From CAYMLL01 sp964390645 (GTDB lineage Bacteria; Planctomycetota; UBA8108): DNA of 22,459 nt. The stretch spans positions 1-22,459 of the forward strand of contig CAYMLL010000102.1 of assembly GCA_964390645.1 (NCBI GenBank), given 5' to 3'. The translations under genes and the position numbers were made by a program. Numbering within the stretch: the first letter of the stretch is position 1; each line of letters starts with the position of its first letter. The notes under the pieces were generated by a model, which was given only the letters and a program-made list of their open reading frames with translations, was not told the DNA's origin and searched no databases. Shown piece by piece: positions 15,530-22,459 of the stretch.

Positions 15530-16533
15530 TCGAGATTCGCACGCTCGAGCGCGAGGATCTGCCCGCAGTCGTGCCGCTCGCTCGCGAGGCCGTACCAGCG
15601 CTGCGGCTTGACGAGGAGCTGCTCGAAGAGATCCTCCTGCGCGATGCGGGCGCGCCGGCGGACCTGGCCCTGGCCGCGTGCGACGCTGACGAGCTGGTCG
15701 GCGTCGCATGCGCGACGGTGCGCGTCCGCCCATCCGGCTCCTGCCCGGCTTCCCGGGATCTGCACGGCCACGTGAAGCTGCTCGCGACGGCTCCCGGCCG
15801 ACGACGACAACGCATCGGGACACTGTTGCTGTCGCTCCTCGAGCGCCGCCTCATCGGCCTCGGCGTCGCGACGATCGAGACCGATGGCGCCGCCCCCTGC
15901 TACCTGCAGCCGGGAGTGCCCCTGAGAGCGAGGGCAGCGCGAGCACTCTTCGAGAAGAGCGGCTACGACTCGATCGAGGAGCGCGCCAGCATGATCACCA
16001 GACTCGAGGGGCTCGATCTCGACACGACGAACGACGTCGAGAGACTCGAGCACGCCGGTATCCTGGTCCGACGCGCGAGATCCGCGGACTCGACCCGTGT
16101 ATGCGAGCGGGTCGCCGCCAGGTTCTCGGCGGCCTGGGCCGAGGAGGTCGCGGTCTCGATAGCCCGCTCGCGACCGGGCGTTCATCTGGCCCTGGACGCC
16201 ACGGGCGCGGATCTCGCCGGCTTCGCCTGCGCCGGACTCTGGGGACGCAACGCCTTCGGTCCGATGGGCACCGTCGACGAGAAGCAGGGCCGCGGAATCG
16301 GCGGCGTCCTCCTCTTGCGCTGCCTGCTCGACCTTCGCGACTGCGGCGAGAAAGACGCGGTGATCTCGTGGATCGGTCCGGAGCGCTTCTACGAGCGACG
16401 CTGCGCGGCCGAGACGACTCTCCGGTACGTGGCTCTGCGCAAGGAGCTTCGCCCCGGAGCACCGGCAGACGGGTCTCCGACCGACGATGAGTCGTTCGAT
16501 TCCCGTTGCCCGCAATCGGACGCGAGCGCATAA
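15526..16533 (+). CDS. Double-domain GNAT N-acetyltransferase, substrate unknown
   Basis: A 335-residue protein with two GNAT-like halves. The first half (about 1-160) starts IEIRTLEREDLPAVVPLARE, a typical beta1-alpha1 opening, and has HVKLLATAPGRRRQRIGTLL, matching the acetyl-CoA-binding motif A region. The second half (about 175-320) starts ILVRRARSADSTRVCERVAA, has the motif A GTVDEKQGRGIGGVLLLR, and ends with ERFYERRCA, where GNATs usually read FYxxxGF. The second half has the cleaner Q/R-x-x-G-x-G/A signature. The start is TTG 15526 overlapping the polA stop, with GAGGGG 5 bases upstream. Earlier in-frame starts lie within polA and read as noise. Location directly behind polA suggests co-transcription, but no substrate can be inferred. 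The last ~25 residues are polar and probably disordered. Confidence 0.85.
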   Translation: MIEIRTLEREDLPAVVPLAREAVPALRLDEELLEEILLRDAGAPADLALAACDADELVGVACATVRVRPSGSCPASRDLHGHVKLLATAPGRRRQRIGTLLLSLLERRLIGLGVATIETDGAAPCYLQPGVPLRARAARALFEKSGYDSIEERASMITRLEGLDLDTTNDVERLEHAGILVRRARSADSTRVCERVAARFSAAWAEEVAVSIARSRPGVHLALDATGADLAGFACAGLWGRNAFGPMGTVDEKQGRGIGGVLLLRCLLDLRDCGEKDAVISWIGPERFYERRCAAETTLRYVALRKELRPGAPADGSPTDDESFDSRCPQSDASA

Positions 16534-16585
16534 TCGGCTCCTCGATCGTTGGCCCCCGGCCTCCGGCCGCCGGCGCCACCCCGTC

Positions 16586-16592
16586 GAGGAAG
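16586..16592 (+). promoter_or_regulatory. Ribosome-binding site deciding the tyrA start
   Basis: GAGGAAG ends 8 bases before TTG 16601. The upstream in-frame ATG (16487) overlaps the GNAT gene, has no such site and would add 38 arginine-rich residues unlike the family. Confidence 0.6.
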
Positions 16593-16600
16593 CGGCAAGC

Positions 16601-17719
16601 TTGAGCGAATCTCGCGTCTACAGCACGATCACCATCGTCGGTGTCGGACTCATCGGGGGCTCCCTCGGGCTCGCGTTGCGCCGTCGCGGCTTCCACGGGA
16701 CGATTCTCGGAGTCAGCCGTCCGGCACCGCTCGCGGATGCCGAGCGCCTCGGCGCGATCGACGCGGGCTACCCCTACGGTCGGCTCCTCGAGGCGGCCGC
16801 GCGCTCCGATCTCGTCGTCCTGGCGACCCCGATCACGCGTATCGTCGAGCTCATCCGCGAGCTCGGCGCTGCCGGGAAATCGCTGCAACCGGGCACGGTG
16901 ATCACGGACGTCGGCAGCACGAAACGGGAGGTGCTCGAGACTGCGAGAGAGTCCCTCCCCGAAGGCGTGCTCTTCATCGGCGGCCACCCGATGGCCGGCA
17001 GCGAGGAGCGTGGCGTCGCCGCGGCGGATCCGCTTCTGTTCGAGAACGCGATCTGGGCGCTGACGCCGTCAGACGACGTCCCCGCGGAGGAGACCTCTCG
17101 GCTCGCGGAGCTCTTCGCGACGATCGGCGCACGCGTACTGATGCTCACGCCCACCGAACACGATCACGTCGCCGCCGCGATCAGCCATCTGCCGCAGATC
17201 ATCGCGATCGAGCTCCTCAACTCCCTCGATGATCTCGGTGATGCTCGCCCGCATGCGGTCCATCTCGCAGCCGGTGGATTTCGCGACATGACGCGCATCG
17301 GCTCGAGCCCCTTCGACATGTGGAAGGACATCCTCTCCACCAACCGCACGGAGGTGATCACCGCGCTGGAGTCCTTTGTCGAGCGCCTGCGGCGACGCGT
17401 CCACTCGTTCGACGACACGAGCCTCGAGGGCGCCTTTGCCCGCGCCCGCGAGACGCGCCTCGATCTCCCGAGCGACACGAAGGGCTTCCTCACGCCGCTC
17501 TGGGAGCTGCGAGTCGTCGTCGAGGACAGGCCCGGCATGATCGCCGACATTTCCGGGCACCTCTACAGCAAGGGCATCAACATCAAGGACATGGGTGTCG
17601 TCAAGGTGCGCGAAGGCGAGACCGGCAGCGTGCGTCTCGCGTTCAAGTCCCGCGAGGACGCCGACGCCGCGATGAAGGAGCTCGAGAGCGCCGGCTACCA
17701 GGCGCGCTTCCGGGAGTAG
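16601..17719 (+). CDS. tyrA: Prephenate dehydrogenase with C-terminal ACT domain
   Basis: The enzyme oxidatively decarboxylates prephenate to 4-hydroxyphenylpyruvate with NAD(P)+ in tyrosine synthesis. The 372-residue protein has the Rossmann motif GVGLIGGSLG (14-23), LVVLATPI, VITDVGSTKREV, the conserved HPMAGSEERGV substrate loop, and TEHDHVAAAISHLPQI with the family histidines. The helical dimerisation domain includes HLAAGGFRDMTRIGSSPFDMW. From about residue 300 an ACT domain (LWELRVVVEDRPGMIADISG ... INIKDMGVV) suggests allosteric control, probably by tyrosine. TTG 16601 with its GAGGAAG site is preferred. The gene follows the GNAT gene by 67 bases on the same strand. Its last 77 bases overlap the 3' end of the opposing methyltransferase gene. 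An arogenate-using variant cannot be excluded by eye. Confidence 0.94.
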   Translation: MSESRVYSTITIVGVGLIGGSLGLALRRRGFHGTILGVSRPAPLADAERLGAIDAGYPYGRLLEAAARSDLVVLATPITRIVELIRELGAAGKSLQPGTVITDVGSTKREVLETARESLPEGVLFIGGHPMAGSEERGVAAADPLLFENAIWALTPSDDVPAEETSRLAELFATIGARVLMLTPTEHDHVAAAISHLPQIIAIELLNSLDDLGDARPHAVHLAAGGFRDMTRIGSSPFDMWKDILSTNRTEVITALESFVERLRRRVHSFDDTSLEGAFARARETRLDLPSDTKGFLTPLWELRVVVEDRPGMIADISGHLYSKGINIKDMGVVKVREGETGSVRLAFKSREDADAAMKELESAGYQARFRE

Positions 17720-19127
17720 CCGTGCGAGGCCGGGAGCAGACCACCAGCAGCTCCTCGATCGACAGGTTCGAGTCGCCCTGACCGGAGTGTGTCAGCGGCT
17801 GGCGCAAGATCTCGACCCTCTCGAAGCTCTCGAGGCAGAGGCGTCGGAAGCTCTCGACCGGGTCCCGGTCCCCCCTGGCGGCGAACCGCTTCAGAAGCAG
17901 CCCCGTCGGGTTGGAGTAGCTGACGACGAGCTTTGCACCGCTTCTCGCGCACCCGATCGCCACACGACGAAACTCTCCCTCGACGAACGACGGCTTGCAG
18001 AACCTCGACTGGAAACGACGCCCGATGAGCGGATACCGACCGCGGAGAATTTTTCCATCACGCCCTCGCTCGAGCTCGGGGTAGTCGTAGCGCGCGAGCG
18101 CCTCGAGGACGTGGTAGAAGCGGGAGTAGTTGTCCGCGGTATACGGTGGATCGAGGTAGACGAGGTCGACGTCCGCGGGGAACTCGAAGGCGCCGTCCTC
18201 GCCGAGAAGCGTCCCGTAGTCGCCGACGAGCACCCGGTTTCCGCGACGATGACTCGTGGCCCGTACGGTCTCGGCCACGGACTCGCACTGCTGCTCGAAA
18301 AGCTCACGCACGTCGATGAGTCGACGCTTCGCCATGGCGCGAAGCTCGGAGTCCTTCGTCAGATGACGCGGCTGCGCGAAGTGGCTGGTTCCGGATGTCG
18401 ACACCGATGCGACATGAACGAGCGCGCTGAGGTAGTGCACACGCCGACGCTCGTGGAACGGCGACGACGAATCGAGGTCGTCGACAGCCGCGCGCAGCGA
18501 GTCGAGGACGAGCGACTGACGCAGGCCGAAGTAGACGTTCGCGTAGTAGGTCGTCACGAGACACGCCGGACGGATCAGCGGATCCCGTCGACGTCGACCG
18601 TTCTCCCGCGGGGTGAGAAGCCGGCTCGCAGCGGGTGACAGGCCCGAGCTTCTCGGCACCGGCTCGGCTGGAAAGACCGAGACGAAGCGCTCGAGAAACC
18701 CGCGATATCGGTCGGGCCAGTCGCCGTCGCCACCGGTCCGGGAAAACTCGGCGAGGAGATCCTCCTCGGCGCGCAGCTCCGCGCGATAGATCCGGGCGAG
18801 CCGCGAGAAGTTGTCGTCGTAAGAGCTCTGGAGATCAGAGTCCGCTACCAGACAGGACAGGAACGCGCTCTTCTGCGCCGGGTCGTGCTCGATGAGGCTG
18901 CTCGCGATCAGGCCCGAATACGTCTGCACGTCGTTCGAGAAGACACGATAGCGGTCAGCGCAGAACGCGCTCACCACACCACTTCCGGACATCAGGTCGA
19001 CCACGGTCGCGCCGGGTCGGAGCTCCCGGTCGAAGACGCGCTCGAGGAAGTCGGGGATGACCCGCGACTTCGCCCCCATGTACCAGATCGTTCTGTGCAG
19101 CCGTGTGCTGCCGGAAGCCGTGGGCAT
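17643..19127 (-). CDS. D12-class adenine-N6 DNA methyltransferase, apparently solitary
   Basis: A 494-residue protein expected to methylate adenine N6 in a specific DNA site using S-adenosylmethionine. Motif X/N-terminal IWYMGAKSRVIPDFLE (14-29) and motif I VVDLMSGSGVVSAF (42-55) form the SAM site. Catalytic motif IV DPPYTADNYSRFYHVLEAL starts at D326. The C-terminal part has KLVVSYSNPTGLLLKRF and a terminal ELLVVCSRP. The order X-I-IV with about 275 residues between I and IV fits the D12 (Dam/DpnM-like) class, but that central target-recognition section is unusually long. The start is ATG 19127, since IWYMGAK must be included and earlier starts run into bioB. The last ~25 residues, overlapping tyrA antisense, are arginine-rich and may be read-through past the domain. 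No restriction endonuclease is adjacent, so it is an orphan or its partner is elsewhere. The recognition sequence is unknown. Confidence 0.87.
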   Translation of the reverse strand: MPTASGSTRLHRTIWYMGAKSRVIPDFLERVFDRELRPGATVVDLMSGSGVVSAFCADRYRVFSNDVQTYSGLIASSLIEHDPAQKSAFLSCLVADSDLQSSYDDNFSRLARIYRAELRAEEDLLAEFSRTGGDGDWPDRYRGFLERFVSVFPAEPVPRSSGLSPAASRLLTPRENGRRRRDPLIRPACLVTTYYANVYFGLRQSLVLDSLRAAVDDLDSSSPFHERRRVHYLSALVHVASVSTSGTSHFAQPRHLTKDSELRAMAKRRLIDVRELFEQQCESVAETVRATSHRRGNRVLVGDYGTLLGEDGAFEFPADVDLVYLDPPYTADNYSRFYHVLEALARYDYPELERGRDGKILRGRYPLIGRRFQSRFCKPSFVEGEFRRVAIGCARSGAKLVVSYSNPTGLLLKRFAARGDRDPVESFRRLCLESFERVEILRQPLTHSGQGDSNLSIEELLVVCSRPRTATPGSAPGSRRSRAPSSRRRRPRGT

Positions 19128-19141
19128 CTCTTCGCTTCGCC

Positions 19142-19267
19142 TTTCAGTGGAGGTATCGGCAAGGCGACGTACGGACTTTACGGGAAGGGCCGAAAAACTG
19201 CTGATTTGTCGGCTGCGCTGCTCCTGGCTTTCCGTTAGGCTTCCCGCACACGCGACCTCCACTGGAA
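19142..19267. promoter_or_regulatory. 13-bp inverted repeat framing the bioB leader
   Basis: TTTCAGTGGAGGT (19142-19154) pairs with ACCTCCACTGGAA (19255-19267), 13 pairs with one G-T, enclosing 100 bases. Nested pairings are possible: CGGGAAG (19181-19187) with CTTCCCG (19240-19246), and GCCGA (19189-19193) with TCGGC (19209-19213). The right arm holds the only GGAA that could serve as the bioB ribosome-binding site and ends 6 bases before its ATG, so the structure could block translation. Alternatives are a pair of operator sites shared with the divergent methyltransferase gene, or terminal repeats of a very small inserted element. No BirA- or BioR-type operator is recognised. Confidence 0.45.
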
Positions 19268-19273
19268 CGATCC

Positions 19274-20251
19274 ATGCCGACACGCCACGACTGGACGGTG
19301 GACGAGACCCGCGAGCTCTACGAGCTGCCGTTCACCGAGCTCCTCTTTCGCTCGCAGCTCGTCCATCGCGAAAACCACGATCCGGCGACGCTGCAGATCT
19401 GCACGCTCCTGAGCATCAAGACCGGCGGCTGCCCGGAAGACTGCGGCTACTGCTCCCAGAGCGTGCGCCACGACACGTCGGTCGAGGCCGAGCCGCTCGT
19501 CAGCGTGGAGGATGCGCTCCGCAAGGCGCGCGTGGCGAAGCAGAACGGCGCAACCCGATTCTGCATGGGCGCGGCGTGGCGCGACGTCAAGGACGGGCCG
19601 GAGTTCGAGCGAGTCCTCGACATGGTTCGCGGCGTCCGTGACCTCGGCATGGAGGCGTGCTGCACGCTCGGCATGCTCAGCGAAAATCAGGCGCGGCGCC
19701 TCGCCGAGGCCGGGCTGACGGCATACAACCACAACCTGGACACCGGCCCCGCATACTCCGACAAGATCGTCACGACGAGGACCTACGAGGAGCGTCTCGA
19801 GACCATCGCGAGGGTGCGCGAGGCAGGCGTCAGCGTCTGCTGCGGAGGCATCCTCGGCATGGGCGAGTCACTCGACGATCGTCTCGAGATGCTCTGCGTC
19901 CTCGCGGGGCTGGACCCGCACCCCGAGAGCGTGCCGATCAACGCCCTGATGACCGTCGAGGGCACGCCGCTGGCGGATCAGCCCCCGGTACCGCCGATCG
20001 AGATGGCGCGCACGATCGCGGTCGCACGCATCCTCATGCCCGAGTCGATGGTGCGACTGAGCGCCGGACGCGTCCACATGTCGACGGAAGCACAGGCTCT
20101 CTGCTTCCTCGCGGGCGCAAACTCGATCTTCGCCGGCGAGACCCTGCTGACAGCACCCAATCCGACCGAGGACAGCGATCGAAGTCTTCTGGAAAAGCTG
20201 GGAATGCGGCCGTGCAAGCAACCGGTCGCGAGCTCCTCGATCGAGCGATGA
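19274..20251 (+). CDS. bioB: Biotin synthase
   Basis: A radical-SAM enzyme that inserts sulfur into dethiobiotin to form biotin, the last step of the pathway. The 325-residue protein has the [4Fe-4S] motif CPEDCGYC (C53, C57, C60) followed by SQSVRHDTSVE. The second ([2Fe-2S]) cluster ligands are represented by cysteines in EACCTLGML and VCCGGILGMGE, with the conserved arginine in MVRLSAGR. YNHNLDTGP and INALMTVEGTPL are further family signatures. Length is normal and nothing is missing. It is the first gene of the bio operon; its TGA overlaps the bioF ATG as ATGA. The start at 19274 fits the family N-terminus (LYELPFTELLFRSQLVHREN). Only a weak GGAA site precedes it, inside an inverted-repeat arm. 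Confidence 0.97.
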   Translation: MPTRHDWTVDETRELYELPFTELLFRSQLVHRENHDPATLQICTLLSIKTGGCPEDCGYCSQSVRHDTSVEAEPLVSVEDALRKARVAKQNGATRFCMGAAWRDVKDGPEFERVLDMVRGVRDLGMEACCTLGMLSENQARRLAEAGLTAYNHNLDTGPAYSDKIVTTRTYEERLETIARVREAGVSVCCGGILGMGESLDDRLEMLCVLAGLDPHPESVPINALMTVEGTPLADQPPVPPIEMARTIAVARILMPESMVRLSAGRVHMSTEAQALCFLAGANSIFAGETLLTAPNPTEDSDRSLLEKLGMRPCKQPVASSSIER

Positions 20252-21414
20252 GCGCCAGCGACCTGCTCGATGATCTCCGAACACGGCTCGAGGCACTCCG
20301 GAGTGATGGTCTTCGCCGCACGCTTCAGACGCCGGCGGGAATCGACTTCTCGTCAAACGACTACCTCGGTCTCTCGAAGTCCGCCGAGCTTCGGGCGCAG
20401 ACCCTCCAGGACGCGGAGTCGGGTGTGATCACCGCTCCGGCGTCGCGACTTCTCGGCGGGCACCTCGAGGAGCACGAGCGTCTGGAGGAGCGTCTTGCCG
20501 CGTTCAAGGGCACGGAGTCGGCGCTCCTCTTCTCCACCGGCTACCAGGCGAACCTCGGCGTGTTGACATCGCTGATCGGCCGGAGCGATCGCGTCCTCTC
20601 CGACGCGCTGAACCACGCGAGCATCATCGACGCTCTGCGGCTGACCGGCGCGCACAAGGTGATCTATCCCCACCTCGATGTGGCGGCCGTCGCGACGCAG
20701 CTCGAGGCTCCGTGGCCGCACGGGCGCACCTTCCTCGTCACGGAGAGCTACTTCAGCATGGACGGAGACGTGGCGCCGCTCGCGCTGCTCGCGGAGCTCG
20801 CACGCACCCACGATGCGGGATTCATCGTCGACGACTCCCACGGCACGGGCGTCTTCGGCGACCTGCGCGGATCCGGCCTCACCGAAGCGGATGGAATCGC
20901 CGCGAGATGCGACGCGATCGTCTCGACGTTCGGGAAGGCGCTCGGAGGCTTCGGAGCCTTCGTCGCGGCCCCCCGCGTCGTCACGGACTGGCTCGTCAAC
21001 CGCGCGCGCTCGTTCATCTTCACCACCGCTCTGCCGCCGCTCGTGTTGCGACTCATCAAGGCCGGCGTCGATCTCTGCGAGCGCGGGGCCGATCGTCGCC
21101 TGGCGCTCCACCACCACGCCGGACAGCTCCGGGACCGGCTTCGCGGCGCCGGTCTCGACTGCCTCGACAGCGTCGGCCCCATCGTACCCGTCGTGTTAGG
21201 GAACAGCCGAGTCGCGGTCGAGGTCAGCGAGGCGCTCACCGCACGCGGCTTCGAGGTGCGCGCCATCCGTCCACCGTCGGTGCCGCCCGGCACGGAGCGG
21301 CTGCGGATATCCGTGCACGCGGATCACGACCACGAGACCGTGGCTCGCCTGGCGACCACGCTGCTCGAAATCGTCGACACCGTATCGTCGTCGACGCTCG
21401 ACGACGGGACATGA
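20248..21414 (+). CDS. bioF: 8-amino-7-oxononanoate synthase
   Basis: A PLP enzyme that condenses pimeloyl thioester with alanine to give 8-amino-7-oxononanoate (KAPA). The 388-residue protein shows FSSNDYLGLS, ASRLLGGHLEEHERLEERLA, FSTGYQANLGV, LNHASIIDALRLTGA, ESYFSMDGDVAPL and VDDSHGTGVFG (Ser where most homologues have Ala). The PLP-lysine motif STFGKALGGFGAFVA has Lys230. These are the marks of the alpha-oxoamine synthase family. BioF rather than 2-amino-3-ketobutyrate ligase is assigned because of the bio operon context. ATG 20248 overlaps the bioB stop. A longer frame beginning inside bioB (19657) is out-of-frame shadow for that gene and is rejected. The stop overlaps the bioD ATG. Confidence 0.96.
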   Translation: MSASDLLDDLRTRLEALRSDGLRRTLQTPAGIDFSSNDYLGLSKSAELRAQTLQDAESGVITAPASRLLGGHLEEHERLEERLAAFKGTESALLFSTGYQANLGVLTSLIGRSDRVLSDALNHASIIDALRLTGAHKVIYPHLDVAAVATQLEAPWPHGRTFLVTESYFSMDGDVAPLALLAELARTHDAGFIVDDSHGTGVFGDLRGSGLTEADGIAARCDAIVSTFGKALGGFGAFVAAPRVVTDWLVNRARSFIFTTALPPLVLRLIKAGVDLCERGADRRLALHHHAGQLRDRLRGAGLDCLDSVGPIVPVVLGNSRVAVEVSEALTARGFEVRAIRPPSVPPGTERLRISVHADHDHETVARLATTLLEIVDTVSSSTLDDGT

Positions 21415-22079
21415 GCCTCTTCATCGTCGGCACCGCCACGGAAGTCGGCAAGACCGTCATCAGCGCCATCCTGCTCGCCCGCTACGGCCGCCGGCAACGA
21501 CTCGCGTACTGGAAGCCGGTAGCGACGGGCGCTCGAGACGGCCGAGATACGGAGCACGTCGAGCGCTGGACCGGCCACCTCGTCGACGTCCTCCCGGAGA
21601 CCTACCTCTACGAGCAGCCGGTCTCGCCGCATCTGGCCGCTCGACAGGAGCGACGGCCGATCGACCCGGAGCACATTCTCGCGGAGCTCGTCCGGCACGG
21701 TCTCGCCGATGCGAGACGCAACCTCGTCATCGAGGGTGTCGGTGGGCTGCTCGTGCCGATGACGGAAAGCGGCTACCTGCTGATCGATCTGCTACGCGAC
21801 ATCTCCCTGCCCTGCCTCCTCGTCGCGCGCAGCACGCTGGGGACGATCAATCATACTCTGCTGTCGATCGAGGCGCTCCGCGCTCGCGACCAGTCGCTCG
21901 CAGGCGTGGTTCTCGTCGGGCCCCGCAACCGGGAGAACCGGCGGGCGATCGAGCGCCACGGCGACACGAACGTGGTCGCAGAGGTCGAGTGGATGGCGCG
22001 TCTCGGTCGCAAGTCCATCGAGAGCGCTGCGCGGCGCTTTGACACGCGCGCCAAGCTCAAACGCTACTTCGAAGCCTGA
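21411..22079 (+). CDS. bioD: Dethiobiotin synthetase
   Basis: ATP-dependent carboxylase that closes the ureido ring of 7,8-diaminononanoate (DAPA) to make dethiobiotin. The 222-residue protein begins MSLFIVGTATEVGKTV, where residues 7-15 are the P-loop; the family consensus is GTDTEVGKT, so Asp is replaced by Ala at position 9. YWKPVATG carries the conserved lysine (35), and IEGVGGLLVPM matches the EGAGG segment of the family. The C-terminal part (GVVLVGPRN) is shorter and more diverged than in E. coli. ATG 21411 overlaps the bioF TGA as ATGA. bioA follows after 15 bases, so the four genes are one unit. Confidence 0.94.
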   Translation: MSLFIVGTATEVGKTVISAILLARYGRRQRLAYWKPVATGARDGRDTEHVERWTGHLVDVLPETYLYEQPVSPHLAARQERRPIDPEHILAELVRHGLADARRNLVIEGVGGLLVPMTESGYLLIDLLRDISLPCLLVARSTLGTINHTLLSIEALRARDQSLAGVVLVGPRNRENRRAIERHGDTNVVAEVEWMARLGRKSIESAARRFDTRAKLKRYFEA

Positions 22080-22094
22080 ACCGCGAGGCGAGCA

Positions 22095-22459
22095 ATGACA
22101 TCCACCCCCGACTGGGTCGATCTCGACCGTCGCCACGTCTGGCACCCGTACACGCAGATGCTGACCGCCCCGACGCCCATCCCGATCGAGCGCGCCGAGG
22201 GCGTCTACCTGTTCACGGCGGACGGCCGCGAGATCCTCGACGGAGTCTCGTCGTGGTGGGTCAACATCCACGGCCACGGTCACCCACGTCTCAACGAGGC
22301 GCTGACACGCCAGTGTACGCGCATGCAGCAGGTCATCTTCGCCGGCGCGACCCACGAGCCGGGCGCCCGGCGCGCGGCCCCCCAGGCGGCGGTGGCGCAG
22401 CCGGGCCTCGACCCCGCGGTTTACTCCGACAACCGCGCCACCCCCGGCGCGGTCGGGAC
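22095..22459 (+). CDS. bioA: DAPA aminotransferase, truncated by the window end
   Basis: Adenosylmethionine-8-amino-7-oxononanoate aminotransferase, converting KAPA to diaminopelargonate (DAPA) with PLP. Only the first 121 codons are present. The N-terminus is clear: DRRHVWHPYTQM, GVYLFTADGREILDGVSSWW, NIHGHGHPRLNEAL and VIFAGATHEPGAR. From about 22370 the translation departs from the family pattern (YSDNRATPGAVG where YSDNGSTAVEVA is expected), with scattered substitutions but an open frame. This looks like degraded read quality at a contig end rather than biology. GAGGCGAG lies just upstream of the ATG. Confidence 0.93.
   Translation, partial: MTSTPDWVDLDRRHVWHPYTQMLTAPTPIPIERAEGVYLFTADGREILDGVSSWWVNIHGHGHPRLNEALTRQCTRMQQVIFAGATHEPGARRAAPQAAVAQPGLDPAVYSDNRATPGAVG

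Noticed and set aside
13913..15823. Long minus-strand open frame over polA
   Set aside because: Antisense to intact polymerase motifs; no domain or start signal.
16487..16600. Earlier ATG start for tyrA
   Set aside because: It overlaps the GNAT gene by 47 bases, lacks a ribosome-binding site and adds arginine-rich residues before the Rossmann fold; TTG 16601 has GAGGAAG.
19128..19283. Earlier start for the D12 methyltransferase
   Set aside because: The extra 52 codons run through the bioB leader and bioB start codon and have no family resemblance.

Overview
This is a GC-rich bacterial chromosome segment, almost certainly a contig from a metagenome assembly. It carries a run of ten Ns (3346-3355), and both window edges cut through genes. 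The content is mostly housekeeping and biosynthetic. The secreted gene pair PSCyt1-DUF1549-DUF1553 plus DUF1501 is typical of Planctomycetota, Verrucomicrobiota and some Acidobacteriota. The DUF1343 protein with a lipoprotein-like leader suggests a cell with an outer membrane and a peptidoglycan wall. The phylum cannot be fixed from sequence inspection alone; I favour an Acidobacteriota/Planctomycetota-like lineage with low confidence. No tRNA, rRNA, CRISPR array, transposase or phage gene was found.

Layout. (1) 1-3275, minus strand: pyruvate phosphate dikinase (ppdK, 3' end outside the window) preceded by a 7Fe ferredoxin (fdxA). A terminator-like hairpin lies in the ppdK leader. (2) 3276-4109: an 834-base stretch with no convincing protein gene. 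It holds the assembly gap, repeat-like sequence, a 21-bp tandem array and a cluster of strong consecutive stem-loops (3671-3905) that may be an undescribed structured RNA. (3) 4110-6764, plus: UDP-glucose dehydrogenase (ugd) and glutamate 5-kinase (proB). The 3' end of proB, with its stop codon, is repeated three times as a 22-bp tandem unit. (4) 6877-11354, plus: the translationally coupled PSCyt1/DUF1549/DUF1553 cytochrome-like protein and Tat-type DUF1501 protein. (5) 11392-12687, minus: a DUF1343 (NamZ-type exo-muramidase family) protein. (6) 12812-17719, plus: DNA polymerase I with intact proofreading motifs, an overlapping double-GNAT acetyltransferase, and prephenate dehydrogenase with an ACT domain. 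(7) 17643-19127, minus: a solitary D12-class adenine-N6 DNA methyltransferase converging on tyrA. (8) 19274-22459, plus: a compact biotin operon bioB-bioF-bioD-bioA with ATGA overlaps at the first two junctions. The end of bioA is truncated and looks sequence-degraded.

How the genes work together. bioF, bioA, bioD and bioB cover the four late steps from pimeloyl thioester to biotin, in one transcription unit. The PSCyt/DUF1501 pair is a two-gene secreted module of unknown biochemical role. polA, the GNAT gene and tyrA are co-directional and probably co-transcribed without an obvious functional link. No complete novel defence or mobile system is visible. The most interesting unexplained items are the structured intergenic region upstream of ugd, a 13-bp inverted repeat that would sequester the bioB ribosome-binding region, and three independent 21-22 bp tandem arrays at or near gene ends.
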